Source: an uncultured Lachnospiraceae bacterium
GTDB taxonomy: Bacteria; Bacillota; Clostridia; Lachnospirales; Lachnospiraceae
DNA: 64,000 bases
NCBI GenBank assembly: GCA_910585635.1
Contig: CAJUFE010000004.1
Location: 77,516 to 141,515, forward strand
Reading direction: 5' to 3'
The notes under the pieces were generated by a model that was given only the letters and a program-made list of their open reading frames with translations, was not told the origin of the DNA and made no database searches. The position numbers and the translations under genes were made by a program. Positions 51,953 through 60,247 of the stretch are shown here, in pieces. Numbering within the stretch: position 1 is the first letter of the stretch; each line of letters opens with the position of its first letter.

Positions 51953-52930
51953 ATGGATAAAAAGATCAAGATCGTTGTATTAGACGGATACACCGAGAAT
52001 CCCGGCGATCTGAGCTGGGAGGGGCTTAAGGCTTTAGGCCAGCTGACCGTATATGACCGGACCGCCTACACAGACAGCCCGCTGATCGCTGAAAGGATCG
52101 GGGACGCCCAGATCGCCGTGATCAATAAGACCCCCATCACCAGGGCCACCATGGACCGCTGCCCTTCTCTCAGACTGATCGCGGTCCTCGCCACCGGCTA
52201 CAATGTGGTCGACTGCGCCTATGCGAAGGAGAAGGGGATCGCCGTGGTGAACGTGCCGGCCTATGGGACCCAGGCTGTCAGCCAGTATGCCGTGGGGCTC
52301 CTCTTAGAGATCTGCTCCCATTACGGCCACCACGATGCCACGGTCAAGGCCGGCCGCTGGGCCGGGCACACAGACTGGTGCTACTGGGACTTTCCCCTGA
52401 TCGAGCTGGCGGGAAAGACCGCCGGGATCATCGGCTTCGGACGGATCGGACAGGCCACCGCGAAGATCCTAAAAGCCATGGATATGGAGGTCCTGGCCTG
52501 CACGCCCCATCCGGAGCAGAAGGATCCTCAGCTGGCCCGCTACACGGATCTTGACACGCTCTTAGCGAACGCCGATGTGATCTTCCTCCATTGCCCGCTG
52601 GTCCCGTCCACAGAAGGGATCATCAATAAAAAGACCATCTCCCAGATGAAGGACGGGGTCATCCTGATCAATAACAGCCGGGGCCAGCTGATCGTGGAAA
52701 AAGACCTGGCAGAAGCTCTGGACGGTGGAAAAGTCTATGCCGCCGGACTGGATGTGGTCTCCACAGAGCCGATCAGAGGAGACAACCCTCTCCTAAAGGC
52801 CAAAAACTGCCTGATCACCCCACACATCTCCTGGGCCGCAAAAGCGCCCCGCCAGAGGATCATGGACTGTACCGCAGAAAATATCAGAGCCTTTCTCGCC
52901 GGGCAGCCGGTTAACGTGGTAAACCACTAA
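51953..52930 (+). CDS. D-2-hydroxyacid dehydrogenase (hydroxypyruvate reductase-like)
   Basis: A 325-residue NAD-dependent dehydrogenase of the glycerate/hydroxypyruvate reductase type. Rossmann motif GIIGFGRIGQATAKIL, catalytic Arg in INNSRGQLI, Glu in LDVVSTEP and His in LITPHISWAA are all visible. It reduces a 2-keto acid to its D-hydroxy acid. The start at 51953 follows GGATAAAGGG; the longer frame to 51890 is not supported. It probably works with the isomerase-like gene before it. A large hairpin at 52966 ends the transcript. Confidence 0.9.
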   Translation: MDKKIKIVVLDGYTENPGDLSWEGLKALGQLTVYDRTAYTDSPLIAERIGDAQIAVINKTPITRATMDRCPSLRLIAVLATGYNVVDCAYAKEKGIAVVNVPAYGTQAVSQYAVGLLLEICSHYGHHDATVKAGRWAGHTDWCYWDFPLIELAGKTAGIIGFGRIGQATAKILKAMDMEVLACTPHPEQKDPQLARYTDLDTLLANADVIFLHCPLVPSTEGIINKKTISQMKDGVILINNSRGQLIVEKDLAEALDGGKVYAAGLDVVSTEPIRGDNPLLKAKNCLITPHISWAAKAPRQRIMDCTAENIRAFLAGQPVNVVNH

Positions 52931-52965
52931 AAGCTCCCTTGGTCCTGGTCAGCCCTGATACGATC

Positions 52966-53063
52966 GGGGCTGTCGCAAAATGCACCGACCATACCATTTC
53001 CCGAACTTTGCAGATGTTATCAGCACGGTATATCGTATAGGTCGGCTATCTTACGACAGCCCC
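52966..53063. repeat. Long inverted repeat/terminator with the GGCTGTCGCAA motif
   Basis: GGGGCTGTCG (52966) pairs with CGACAGCCCC (53054), with inner ACCGACC/GGTCGG pairing, followed by TTTATCTTTTA. It ends the dehydrogenase transcript and shares GGCTGTCGCAA with the palindrome at 26042. Confidence 0.65.
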
Positions 53064-53105
53064 TTTATCTTTTATCGCATCATATATCTTGCAGGAAGAG
53101 AGCAT

Positions 53106-53151
53106 AAAAAAAGCGCCGACCCCGCGATCGCACATTCGCAAGACCAGCACT
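53106..53151 (-). terminator. Terminator of tRNA-Lys
   Basis: Minus strand AGTGCTGGTC pairs (with wobble pairs) with GGTCGGCGCT, followed by seven T. Confidence 0.6.
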
Positions 53152-53156
53152 TCCAG

Positions 53157-53229
53157 TGCGCCTTCAGGGACTCGAACCCTGGACAAATAGATTAAGAGTC
53201 TACTGCTCTACCAACTGAGCTAAAGGCGC
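53157..53229 (-). tRNA. tRNA-Lys (anticodon CTT)
   Basis: A 73-nt cloverleaf: acceptor GCGCCTT/AAGGCGC, D-arm TAGCTCAGTTGGTAGAGC, anticodon loop CTCTTAA with anticodon CTT, T-loop GGTTCGAGTCC, discriminator A. CCA is not encoded; TGG follows. Confidence 0.95.
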
Positions 53230-53281
53230 TTATCAGTCATCTTCTGACCTGTATCTTCCTGTTCCCTTAGGAACATGGATT

Positions 53282-53310
53282 ATTCTACATCAAGGGGTTG
53301 AAAATGTCAA
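53282..53310 (-). promoter_or_regulatory. tRNA-Lys promoter
   Basis: Minus strand TTGACA, 17-base spacer, TAGAAT. The -35 box is also one arm of a GGGGTTGA/TCAACCCC hairpin. Confidence 0.7.
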
Positions 53311-53369
53311 CCCCTTTTTGCTATTTTTTTTCACATCTTTTTTTAGACGTTTTAAAACCTTTTGATCGC

Positions 53370-53687
53370 CTATAACGCCCTTTTGATCAAGTCCTCCACA
53401 GCCTCCTTTGGCTGCAGCCCCATGATGCGTTCTTTCTCTTTCCCGTCTTTAAAGATCACCAGGGTCGGGATGTTCATGACCCCATATCGGTCTGCCAGAT
53501 CCATGTTTTGATCGATATCCAGCTTTCCTACCTTGATCTTCCCCTCATACTCCTCTGCCAGCTCCGCCACAGTAGGCGCCAGCATCTTGCAGGGCGTACA
53601 CCAATCGGCATAAAAATCCACCATCACAGCCTTTTCCGAGCGCAGTACCTCTGCCTCAAAATCCTCACTTGTGATCTTCTCGACCAT
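53370..53687 (-). CDS. trxA: Thioredoxin
   Basis: A 105-residue thioredoxin. Active site WCTPC (Trp29-Cys33) where WCGPC is most usual; cis-Pro in NIPTLVIF is present, as are the buried Asp of VDFYADW and the hydrophobic core. It passes electrons from thioredoxin reductase to protein disulfides. GGAGG precedes the ATG. It follows the 52-aa gene and trmB on the same strand, so the three may be one transcript. The WCTPC variant occurs in other clostridial thioredoxins and may shift the redox potential. Confidence 0.93.
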   Translation of the reverse strand: MVEKITSEDFEAEVLRSEKAVMVDFYADWCTPCKMLAPTVAELAEEYEGKIKVGKLDIDQNMDLADRYGVMNIPTLVIFKDGKEKERIMGLQPKEAVEDLIKRAL

Positions 53688-53730
53688 TTTTTCTCCTCCT
53701 GTTCTTTATATGGATATCCCATTGCGTCTA

Positions 53731-53889
53731 TCAGCTGCCATCGTTCTTTTCAGAGCCTTTCCCCTTCCCGCTCAACTGCCGGTCCACCTCTACCAGTGAC
53801 CGTTTCCACCGGAGCACCTCTTTATCCAGTGCCTGGTTCCCGCTCACCTTTTTCCCCAGCTCCTTCTTGATCTTATCGGAGATCCCCAT
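53731..53889 (-). CDS. 52-aa charged protein of unknown function
   Basis: An open frame MGISDKIKKELGKKVSGNQA to KGKGSEKNDGS, 52 residues, strongly basic and helical by eye, with no membrane span. GGAG lies seven bases before the ATG and codon choice (CTG, ATC, CGG, AAG) matches its neighbours. It lies 96 bases after trmB and 43 before trxA on the same strand. I do not recognise the family; a nucleic-acid or ribosome-associated peptide would fit the charge, but that is a guess. Confidence 0.5.
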   Translation of the reverse strand: MGISDKIKKELGKKVSGNQALDKEVLRWKRSLVEVDRQLSGKGKGSEKNDGS

Positions 53890-53985
53890 GCTGCCACTCC
53901 ATGCGCCTGCTTTTTCTTATCTTATGTAGGATCCTCCTCCTCCATTCTCCTTTTCGCCTCATGGAAGATCTTCCCTTCCCATATC

Positions 53986-54621
53986 CTACCGGACCGCGAT
54001 CAGCTTGCAGATCTTCTTACCCTCTGCCGCGAACTTGGCCTCATATTCTGTCATCACATTCCCCTCTGCCATATCGGAATGATGAAGGTCAAAGGTATGG
54101 CGGCAGATCCTCCAGCCGCATGAGGCGATCGACTCTAAGGAGTAACGGAAGAGCGCCTCATTATCCGTCTTGAATTCCACCGATCCGTCTGCTGCCAGGA
54201 TCTGATCGTAGACCGCCATGAACCGCGGGGAGGTGAGTCGGCGCTTCGCGTGGCGGTCTTTAGGCCAGGGGTCGGAAAAATTCAGATAGATCTTCGAGAC
54301 CTCCCCTTCTGCAAAGATCTCGGCCAGCTCCCCGGCATCCACACAGAGGAACCAGATATTCGACAGCTGGGTCTGCTCCCTTTTTTCCAGGGCTCTGAGG
54401 AGCACACTGGAATACCGCTCGATCCCGATATAGTTCTTATCCGGATGGCTGCCGGCCAGCTCCATGATGAACCTGCCCTTTCCCATCCCCACCTCGATCT
54501 CGATGGGGTCCTCCTTTTTAAACCGCTCTGTCCAGGCCCCCTTTTCCTTCTGCGGCTCCTGGACCACATAGGGGCTGTCCGCGATCTTTTCTTCTGCATC
54601 CCGTATATGGCGTAATCGCAT
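53986..54621 (-). CDS. trmB: tRNA (guanine-N7-)-methyltransferase
   Basis: A 211-residue SAM-dependent enzyme that methylates G46 of tRNA. Motifs: IEVGMGKGRFIMELA (SAM loop), YIGIERYSSVL, the catalytic signature NFSDPWPKDRHAKRRL and a C-terminal TEYEAKFAAEGKKI. Length is standard. It is divergent from the DUF4145-SH3 gene and probably leads the trmB-52aa-trxA transcript. Confidence 0.95.
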   Translation of the reverse strand: MRLRHIRDAEEKIADSPYVVQEPQKEKGAWTERFKKEDPIEIEVGMGKGRFIMELAGSHPDKNYIGIERYSSVLLRALEKREQTQLSNIWFLCVDAGELAEIFAEGEVSKIYLNFSDPWPKDRHAKRRLTSPRFMAVYDQILAADGSVEFKTDNEALFRYSLESIASCGWRICRHTFDLHHSDMAEGNVMTEYEAKFAAEGKKICKLIAVR

Positions 54622-54752
54622 AGCTTTCCCTCCATCCCCTCTTTTTCTGCAAAACTATGACAGGAATTTTAAAAAATTATAACACTCCGATGAAATTTTT
54701 ACAATACCATAAAAAAATCAGAAAATCAGATGTACAATTCGTCGAAATATTG

Positions 54753-54758
54753 TATAAT
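54753..54758 (+). promoter_or_regulatory. -10 box of the DUF4145-SH3 gene
   Basis: TATAAT 63 bases before the start; the -35 is weak (TGTACA at 16 bases). Confidence 0.45.
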
Positions 54759-54821
54759 AAGGATGATACCAGGGTGAAAGATCATGGTTCGATAGATATA
54801 CCATTAAGGAGGACCTGCTAT

Positions 54822-55667
54822 ATGGCAGAAGCTGCAAACATCTGGGATAAGATCCAACAAGGCCTAAAGGAAACCGAACGACTGATCGCACAAAAGCAGT
54901 ATAATCTGGCTATGGTAAGATCCAGGCAGACCCTGGAATATATGGTAAAGAGCCTTGGCGCACGGGCTTGTATCATCGATGGGGATCTCTCCGATACCAT
55001 CGACCAGCTCTACGACGGACAATGGATCACCAAGACCACCAAGGACCGCTATCACAAGCTGCGGATGATCGGTAATAAAGCCGTCCATGAAGGGAACGAT
55101 AACCCTGCAGACGCAGAGCAGGCCTATCGGATCCTGGCCGACGAATTCTACACCTTTGCCAATAACTATAACCCGAACCGCCGCCGCACTCAGCGGCCGT
55201 CTCCTTCCAGACCAAAGAACGGCGCCTCCCCGGCCCGGAAACGGAAGAAAAGGAGAAAGGCCCCCGCCCTTGGGATCGCCGGGATCCTGCTGCCAGTCCT
55301 TCTGGTGATCGTCCTGTCGATCTTCATCGTACGCTTACTGGTCCCGGAGAAGGACCAGAAGGAGACCGCGCCGCCGGAGACCACCTCCGCCGTGATGACC
55401 GATGTAGAGACAACCCCGCCGGAGACGGAGCCCACCACAACAGCAGAAGAGACCGAACCCACCACCGAAGAGACCACCACCTCGGCTGTCTATAAGACGA
55501 CCTCGACCTTGAACGTCCGTTCCAGGCCCTCTACCGATTCCAGGATCCTGGCGCAGCTGGCTCCCGGCGAAGAGGTCACGGTCATCGGCGTCCACGACCA
55601 GCAATGGAGCATCATCAGCTACAACGGCCAGGACGCTTATGTAGCCACAGCTTATCTCACACAATGA
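54822..55667 (+). CDS. DUF4145-like domain, membrane helix and SH3 domain protein
   Basis: A 281-residue membrane protein. Residues 1-115 are a helical DUF4145/HEPN-like domain (WDKIQQGLKETERLIAQKQY, VRSRQTLEYMVKSL, RMIGNKAVHEGND). A basic Arg/Pro/Lys stretch (120-145) precedes one helix (ALGIAGILLPVLLVIVLSIF, about 147-170). Outside lie a Thr/Glu/Pro-rich stalk (178-222) and a C-terminal bacterial SH3 domain (TTSTLNVRSRPSTDSRILAQ to the end), which usually binds cell-wall peptides. So a cytoplasmic helical domain is tied to a wall-sensing domain. AAGGAGG precedes the ATG. It is followed by a strong terminator. Role unknown; signalling wall state inward is an inference. Confidence 0.8.
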   Translation: MAEAANIWDKIQQGLKETERLIAQKQYNLAMVRSRQTLEYMVKSLGARACIIDGDLSDTIDQLYDGQWITKTTKDRYHKLRMIGNKAVHEGNDNPADAEQAYRILADEFYTFANNYNPNRRRTQRPSPSRPKNGASPARKRKKRRKAPALGIAGILLPVLLVIVLSIFIVRLLVPEKDQKETAPPETTSAVMTDVETTPPETEPTTTAEETEPTTEETTTSAVYKTTSTLNVRSRPSTDSRILAQLAPGEEVTVIGVHDQQWSIISYNGQDAYVATAYLTQ

Positions 55668-55701
55668 TCGGACCTCTCACACGATGATCCAGCGTTAAAA
55701 G

Positions 55702-55725
55702 ACCCGCCCTCCGGCGGGTTTTTTT
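55702..55725 (+). terminator. Terminator after the DUF4145-SH3 gene
   Basis: ACCCGCC, four-base loop, GGCGGGT, then seven T. Confidence 0.85.
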
Positions 55726-55789
55726 GCTCTCCCGATGTTCTCTGCAGGCTGTCCTGTGGGGTGAGCGGCCTTTCATGGCTTTTATTCCC

Positions 55790-55818
55790 TTGCATTTTTT
55801 TGTATCCTGTTATATGAT
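55790..55818 (+). promoter_or_regulatory. Promoter of the DUF1461-carboxypeptidase fusion
   Basis: TTGCAT, 17-base spacer, TATGAT, 60 bases before the start. Confidence 0.6.
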
Positions 55819-55878
55819 TTCTTTGTTGAAGTTCTCGACATTGTTAACGAGATACAGACTCTACATGAACGAGGTATC

Positions 55879-58170
55879 ATGATGAAAGACCATATCCATA
55901 CTGCCGCCGGTATCCTCTCGGCTTTCTGCCTGATGTTCATCCTCCTGATCACATCGGTGGAAGCTGTCTGCTACTGGACGCCTGGCTATTTTGAAAAAGA
56001 ATATACGAAATATGCAGTCCTGGACCGACTGCCAGCCATGACCATGGAGGATCTGCTCACGGTCACCGATGAGATGATGGACTACTTAAAAGGAGACCGT
56101 GAGGATCTCCATGTCCAGACCACCATGGGCGGGGAAGAACGGGAATTCTTTACCGAACGGGAGATCGCCCATATGGAAGACGTACAGGGCCTATTCCTGG
56201 CCTCGATCGCCTTAAGGCGGCTCTGTATCGGCTTTATCCTGCTGTCGGTCTGCGGGATCTTCTTGACAAAAGGGGACCTGCGCACGATCCTCCCCAGGAC
56301 CACCTTTTTCGGGACCCTGCTGTTCTTTGGCGCCGCCGCGGTCCTGGGACTGATCGTTTCCACTGACTTTTCAAGATACTTTATCGTCTTCCACCATATC
56401 TTCTTTGATAATGACTTATGGATCCTGGATCCATCGGTGGACATGCTGATCAATATCGTACCGGAAGGCTTTTTCAGTGATACGGCTTTCCGCATCCTGA
56501 TGCTCTACGGGCTGTCCGCCCTGCTGGTGCTCTTTTTCTCCTTTGTCCTTATGAAGAAGGATAAGGCCAGACCCAGCCGCCCCCGGCCCCGCCTCCTTTC
56601 CCTCTGTCTTTCCCTCTGCCTGATCTGTGGCCTTTTTCCCCTAAAGGCCCGGGCAGAGGGTGACTGGCCTATGTCACAGGGCATCCAGGCAGATGGGGGG
56701 ATCTTGATCGATGCAGATTCCGGGACCGTCCTTTTTGAAAAAAATGCGGACCAGCGATTCTACCCGGCCAGTATCACGAAGATCCTCACGGCTCTGATCA
56801 TCATCGAAAATTGCGATATGAACGATATGGTCACCTTCTCTGACAATGCGGTCAATAATGTAGAGTCCAACAGCTCCAATATGGCCGCCTCGCCGGGAGA
56901 CCAGCTGACCGTGAGGGACTGCCTGTACGGTCTGATGCTGGCCTCTGCTAATGAGGCGGCCAATGCTCTGGCTGAGCACTGTGCCGGGAGCATTGAAAAT
57001 TTTGTGGAGATGATGAACCAGAAGGCCGCGAACCTCGGCTGCACCGGGAGCCATTTCGCGAACCCCAGCGGCCTGAACGATGAAGACCATTACGTCACGG
57101 CCAGAGATATGGCCATCATCACAAAGGCCGCGATCGACAACCCCACTTTCGTGGAGATCGACGGCGCTCTCTACTGGACCCATGCCCCGATCAAGCATTA
57201 TCCTGACCCGGAAGACCCTCACAACACGGTCTATGCCCACCATTCTATGCTGAAAAAGAACAACGCCCGTTATTATCCCGGTGCATTTGCAGGAAAGACT
57301 GGTTACACCTCCCTGGCCGGGAACACCCTGGTCACCTGTGCCGAACAGGAGGGGATGACCCTGATCTGTGTGATCTTAAATGGCCATCAGACCCATTATC
57401 AGGACACCAAAACCCTTTTTGATTTCGGCTTCCGCAATTTCAGGACCCTCCATGTAGCCGAGTACGACCGCTCTTATACCGCTCTGGAAAATGACATGGT
57501 CATCGCCGGTCTAAATGCCTCCCCCCTTTCTACGATCTCCCTGGATGACAGCTGCTATATCACCTTGCCCCGGTCTGCCGACCCGGACGATGTAAAGACC
57601 AGCTTGGACTACCAGCTGGACAGCTCCGCACCTTACGGGAGCATCGCCAGGATCTTCTACTCCTATGGGGACCGGCCGATCGGCTCCTCTTATCTGCTCC
57701 TAAAAGAGAACGAAGTACCCTTAGGCCGGGCCGCTGCCGTCCCCCAGCTTGCCCAGGAAGAGACCGTGGGGATCCCCGAACCCACTACCAGGGCCTTAGG
57801 ATCCCTCCCTGACGGAACGACCGGCGCTACAGACGATGGGCAAACGATGACCGAGCAGATCACAGGTGAGGAAGCCCTTACCGACGGACAAGATCTGGAT
57901 GATCGCGCCGGCTTGTTCCATCTCACCTCCACCGTGTGGATCGCTCTGGCCCTCACCGTCCTCCTTGCCGCCATCATCACCATCACCGTGGTCATCAAGA
58001 TCAGTCTGGAGGCAAAAGCAGACAGACGCCGGTATCTCTTTAATGAAAGGCGAAAAGAACGGCTGCAGGAGATGGGACTGACCCGGTCGGAATTTGAGAC
58101 GATGGTCCAAGAGAGAAAGCGGCTCTCCTCCCTGCAAAAAAGGAACAGCCCTCCAAAAAGATCCCGCTAG
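55879..58170 (+). CDS. DUF1461 membrane domain fused to D-Ala-D-Ala carboxypeptidase (S11)
   Basis: A 763-residue fusion. Residues 1-225 match the TIGR01906/DUF1461 integral membrane family: helix at 9-30, an outside region with YFEKEYTKYAVLDR and MMDYLKGDRE, then helices near 108-130, 140-160 and 205-224. A hydrophobic segment (240-256, ending KARA) resembles an internal signal sequence. Residues 262-560 are a peptidase S11 domain: SITK (298-301), SAN (356-358) and KTG (473-475) are all intact, so it should trim the D-Ala from peptidoglycan stem peptides outside the cell. A beta-rich PBP5-like part, one more helix (AALTV...ITVVIKI type, near 690-715) and a basic cytoplasmic tail follow. No frameshift or internal stop separates the halves. 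GAGG precedes the ATG. Confidence 0.88.
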   Translation: MMKDHIHTAAGILSAFCLMFILLITSVEAVCYWTPGYFEKEYTKYAVLDRLPAMTMEDLLTVTDEMMDYLKGDREDLHVQTTMGGEEREFFTEREIAHMEDVQGLFLASIALRRLCIGFILLSVCGIFLTKGDLRTILPRTTFFGTLLFFGAAAVLGLIVSTDFSRYFIVFHHIFFDNDLWILDPSVDMLINIVPEGFFSDTAFRILMLYGLSALLVLFFSFVLMKKDKARPSRPRPRLLSLCLSLCLICGLFPLKARAEGDWPMSQGIQADGGILIDADSGTVLFEKNADQRFYPASITKILTALIIIENCDMNDMVTFSDNAVNNVESNSSNMAASPGDQLTVRDCLYGLMLASANEAANALAEHCAGSIENFVEMMNQKAANLGCTGSHFANPSGLNDEDHYVTARDMAIITKAAIDNPTFVEIDGALYWTHAPIKHYPDPEDPHNTVYAHHSMLKKNNARYYPGAFAGKTGYTSLAGNTLVTCAEQEGMTLICVILNGHQTHYQDTKTLFDFGFRNFRTLHVAEYDRSYTALENDMVIAGLNASPLSTISLDDSCYITLPRSADPDDVKTSLDYQLDSSAPYGSIARIFYSYGDRPIGSSYLLLKENEVPLGRAAAVPQLAQEETVGIPEPTTRALGSLPDGTTGATDDGQTMTEQITGEEALTDGQDLDDRAGLFHLTSTVWIALALTVLLAAIITITVVIKISLEAKADRRRYLFNERRKERLQEMGLTRSEFETMVQERKRLSSLQKRNSPPKRSR

Positions 58171-58179
58171 GCCACCATC

Positions 58180-58339
58180 CGCCGGCGGTTACTGTTCACG
58201 GCTACGCCGTTCACAGCAACAGAATGCACACAAAATGGGCTAACCGCCCATTTTGGCGCTGCAACCCTCGGGTTTCTTGTGACCTTTGCTCACAAGAAAC
58301 ACCTCGCGGGATATTACCTGTGAAAAGTAACCGGCGGCG
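58180..58339. mobile_element. 160-bp palindromic intergenic element (MITE/REP-like)
   Basis: Ends are inverted repeats: CGCCGGCGGTTACTGTTCAC and the complement of CGCCGCCGGTTACTTTTCAC, 20 bases with two mismatches. Inside are two perfect hairpins: CAAAATGGGC/GCCCATTTTG (58231-58255) and GTTTCTTGTGA/TCACAAGAAAC (58272-58300). Parts recur at 32298 and 23654. It encodes nothing. Confidence 0.7.
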
Positions 58340-58422
58340 TATCTTAACAAAAACGCAACAGGACTCTGCTTGACCTTATGATAAGAGCCGATCATAATGG
58401 AAAGAGAAGGGGGGCTTTTAAG

Positions 58423-59496
58423 ATGAGGACATGGTTAAAAAATATCCTGGTGTGCACACTGATCTTATCGACCGCTACTCTGCTGGCTCTCCTGTTTTTT
58501 TATCTAGGAAAAAATACCACCAGTGTAGCGATCATCTATATCTTGGCGGTGGTGTTCATCGCCCGCTATACAGATGGCTACGCGCCCGGGATCATCGCCT
58601 CTTTTGTGGGGGTGGTCTGCGTGAACTACGTGTTCACCTACCCATTTATGAAGATCGATTTTACTATGGATGGCTATCCGGTGACCTTTATCGGCATGAT
58701 CAGCATCTCCAGCATCATCAGCACCATGACCTCCCATCTCAAACAGCAGAACAAGATCATCCAGGAGCGGGAAAAGATGCTGCTGGAAGCCGAAAAGGAG
58801 ACCATGCGGGCGAACCTCCTGCGGGCGATCTCCCACGACTTAAGGACCCCTCTGACAGGGATCATCGGCACCTGCAGCGCCTGCCTGGACGAGCAGGGCT
58901 GTCTCTCTGCTGCAGAACAAAAAGATCTGATCGCCAATATCCAGGAAGATGCGAATTGGCTCTTGAACATGGTGGAGAACCTCCTGACCATCACCCGCAT
59001 CCGCACCAGCGACATGACGATCCACAAGACCGCAGAGCTTTTAGAAGAGGTGGTGGCGGAAGCGGTCCAAAGGCTGCGGAAAAGGATCCCTAACATCCAG
59101 ATCCAGGTCCAGCTGCCGGAAGAATTTATCATGATCCCCATGGATGCCACTTTGATCGAGCAGGTCCTGATCGACCTGATGGAAAATGCTTATTATCACG
59201 GAGCTCCAGACCTTCCGATCACTCTCCAAGCCTTTGTTTCCGGCCCCCGTGTCTACATCAAGATCCTGGATATGGGCGCCGGCATCCCGGAGGAGATGCT
59301 GGCTTCGATATTTAACGGAAAGCCCTCTGCTCCCAGCCAATGTGGGGATTCCCGAAAAGGGATGGGGATCGGGCTGACCATATGCCAGACGATCGTAAAA
59401 GCCCATGGCGGCCAGATCTACGCATCCAATCACGAAAATGGGGCAGAGCTGACATTTTACCTGCCCCTAGGAGAGGAGAAGGAAAATGAACCTTAA
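58423..59496 (+). CDS. KdpD-like sensor histidine kinase (short form)
   Basis: A 357-residue membrane kinase. Four close hydrophobic helices (8-100, NILVCTLILSTATLLALLFF and following) form the DUF4118 sensor module of KdpD, then a coiled linker, HisKA with AISHDLRTPLTGIIG and HATPase with LMENAYYHG, DMGAGIPEE and GMGIGLTICQ. The N-terminal KdpD and Usp domains of full KdpD are absent. The start at 58423 follows a G-rich ribosome site. It overlaps the response regulator gene by 11 bases. No kdpFABC potassium pump genes are in the window, so its target is elsewhere. Confidence 0.88.
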   Translation: MRTWLKNILVCTLILSTATLLALLFFYLGKNTTSVAIIYILAVVFIARYTDGYAPGIIASFVGVVCVNYVFTYPFMKIDFTMDGYPVTFIGMISISSIISTMTSHLKQQNKIIQEREKMLLEAEKETMRANLLRAISHDLRTPLTGIIGTCSACLDEQGCLSAAEQKDLIANIQEDANWLLNMVENLLTITRIRTSDMTIHKTAELLEEVVAEAVQRLRKRIPNIQIQVQLPEEFIMIPMDATLIEQVLIDLMENAYYHGAPDLPITLQAFVSGPRVYIKILDMGAGIPEEMLASIFNGKPSAPSQCGDSRKGMGIGLTICQTIVKAHGGQIYASNHENGAELTFYLPLGEEKENEP

Positions 59497-60193
59497 ACCC
59501 ACTATCGTCATCATAGAAGATGAAAAGAACATCTGTGATTTTATCCGGACCACGCTGACCACCCATGGCTACAAGGCGATCACCGCTTCCTCCGGCCAGG
59601 AAGGGCTATCCTTCATCACCTCCCATCTCCCGGACCTGATCCTTTTAGATCTGGGACTGCCGGATATGGATGGGATCGAGATCATCAAAAACGTCCGGGG
59701 CTGGTCCCTGATCCCGATCATCGTGATCTCCGCAAGGAGTCAGGAGGAAGAAAAAGTCCTGGCCCTGGACAGCGGCTGTGACGATTATATCACAAAGCCC
59801 TTTGGGACCTCTGAGCTCCTAGCCAGGATCCGTACCTCTCTTCGCCGCTATCAGGCCAGCCAGGCGATGGCCGATCCCCATCCTTTATATACCTGTGACG
59901 ACCTGACCATCGACCTTTCCAAACGTCTGGTGACCCTTAGGGGCCAGGAGATCCATCTGACCCAGGTGGAATATAAACTGGTCTCTCTCCTGGCCAAGAA
60001 CAGCGGCCGGGTGCTGACCTACGATCACATCATCCACACGATCTGGGGACCCTATGCTGACAACAGTAATAACCAGATCCTCCGGGTGAACATGGCCCAC
60101 ATCCGCCGCAAGCTGGAAAATAACCCGGCAGAGCCCCGCTATATCTTTACCGAGATCGGCGTAGGCTACCGGATGAAGGAAAGCCAGACCTAG
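59486..60193 (+). CDS. KdpE-like OmpR-family response regulator
   Basis: A 235-residue regulator: receiver domain (IVIIEDEKNICDFIR, phospho-Asp in LILLDLGLPDMDG, Lys in YITKPFG) and a C-terminal winged helix (LTQVEYKLVSLLAKNSGRVL, RVNMAHIRRKLE). It overlaps the kinase gene by 11 bases and is clearly its partner. Sequence features are those of KdpE, so control of potassium uptake is likely. A terminator overlaps its stop codon. Confidence 0.92.
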   Translation: MNLKPTIVIIEDEKNICDFIRTTLTTHGYKAITASSGQEGLSFITSHLPDLILLDLGLPDMDGIEIIKNVRGWSLIPIIVISARSQEEEKVLALDSGCDDYITKPFGTSELLARIRTSLRRYQASQAMADPHPLYTCDDLTIDLSKRLVTLRGQEIHLTQVEYKLVSLLAKNSGRVLTYDHIIHTIWGPYADNSNNQILRVNMAHIRRKLENNPAEPRYIFTEIGVGYRMKESQT

Positions 60194-60209
60194 TGGAGGT
60201 CTGGCTTTT
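60179..60209 (+). terminator. Terminator after the kdpDE-like pair
   Basis: AAAGCCAGACCT, five-base loop, AGGTCTGGCTTTT; the stem spans the stop codon. Confidence 0.8.
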
Positions 60210-60247
60210 CTGTATCGCTCTTTCCCGTATCGATCTTCCCTGTAGAG

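Noticed and set aside
55879..58170. Two genes joined by a sequencing error
   Set aside because: The frame runs without disturbance through a plausible membrane-to-signal transition; kept as a fusion, with a check proposed.
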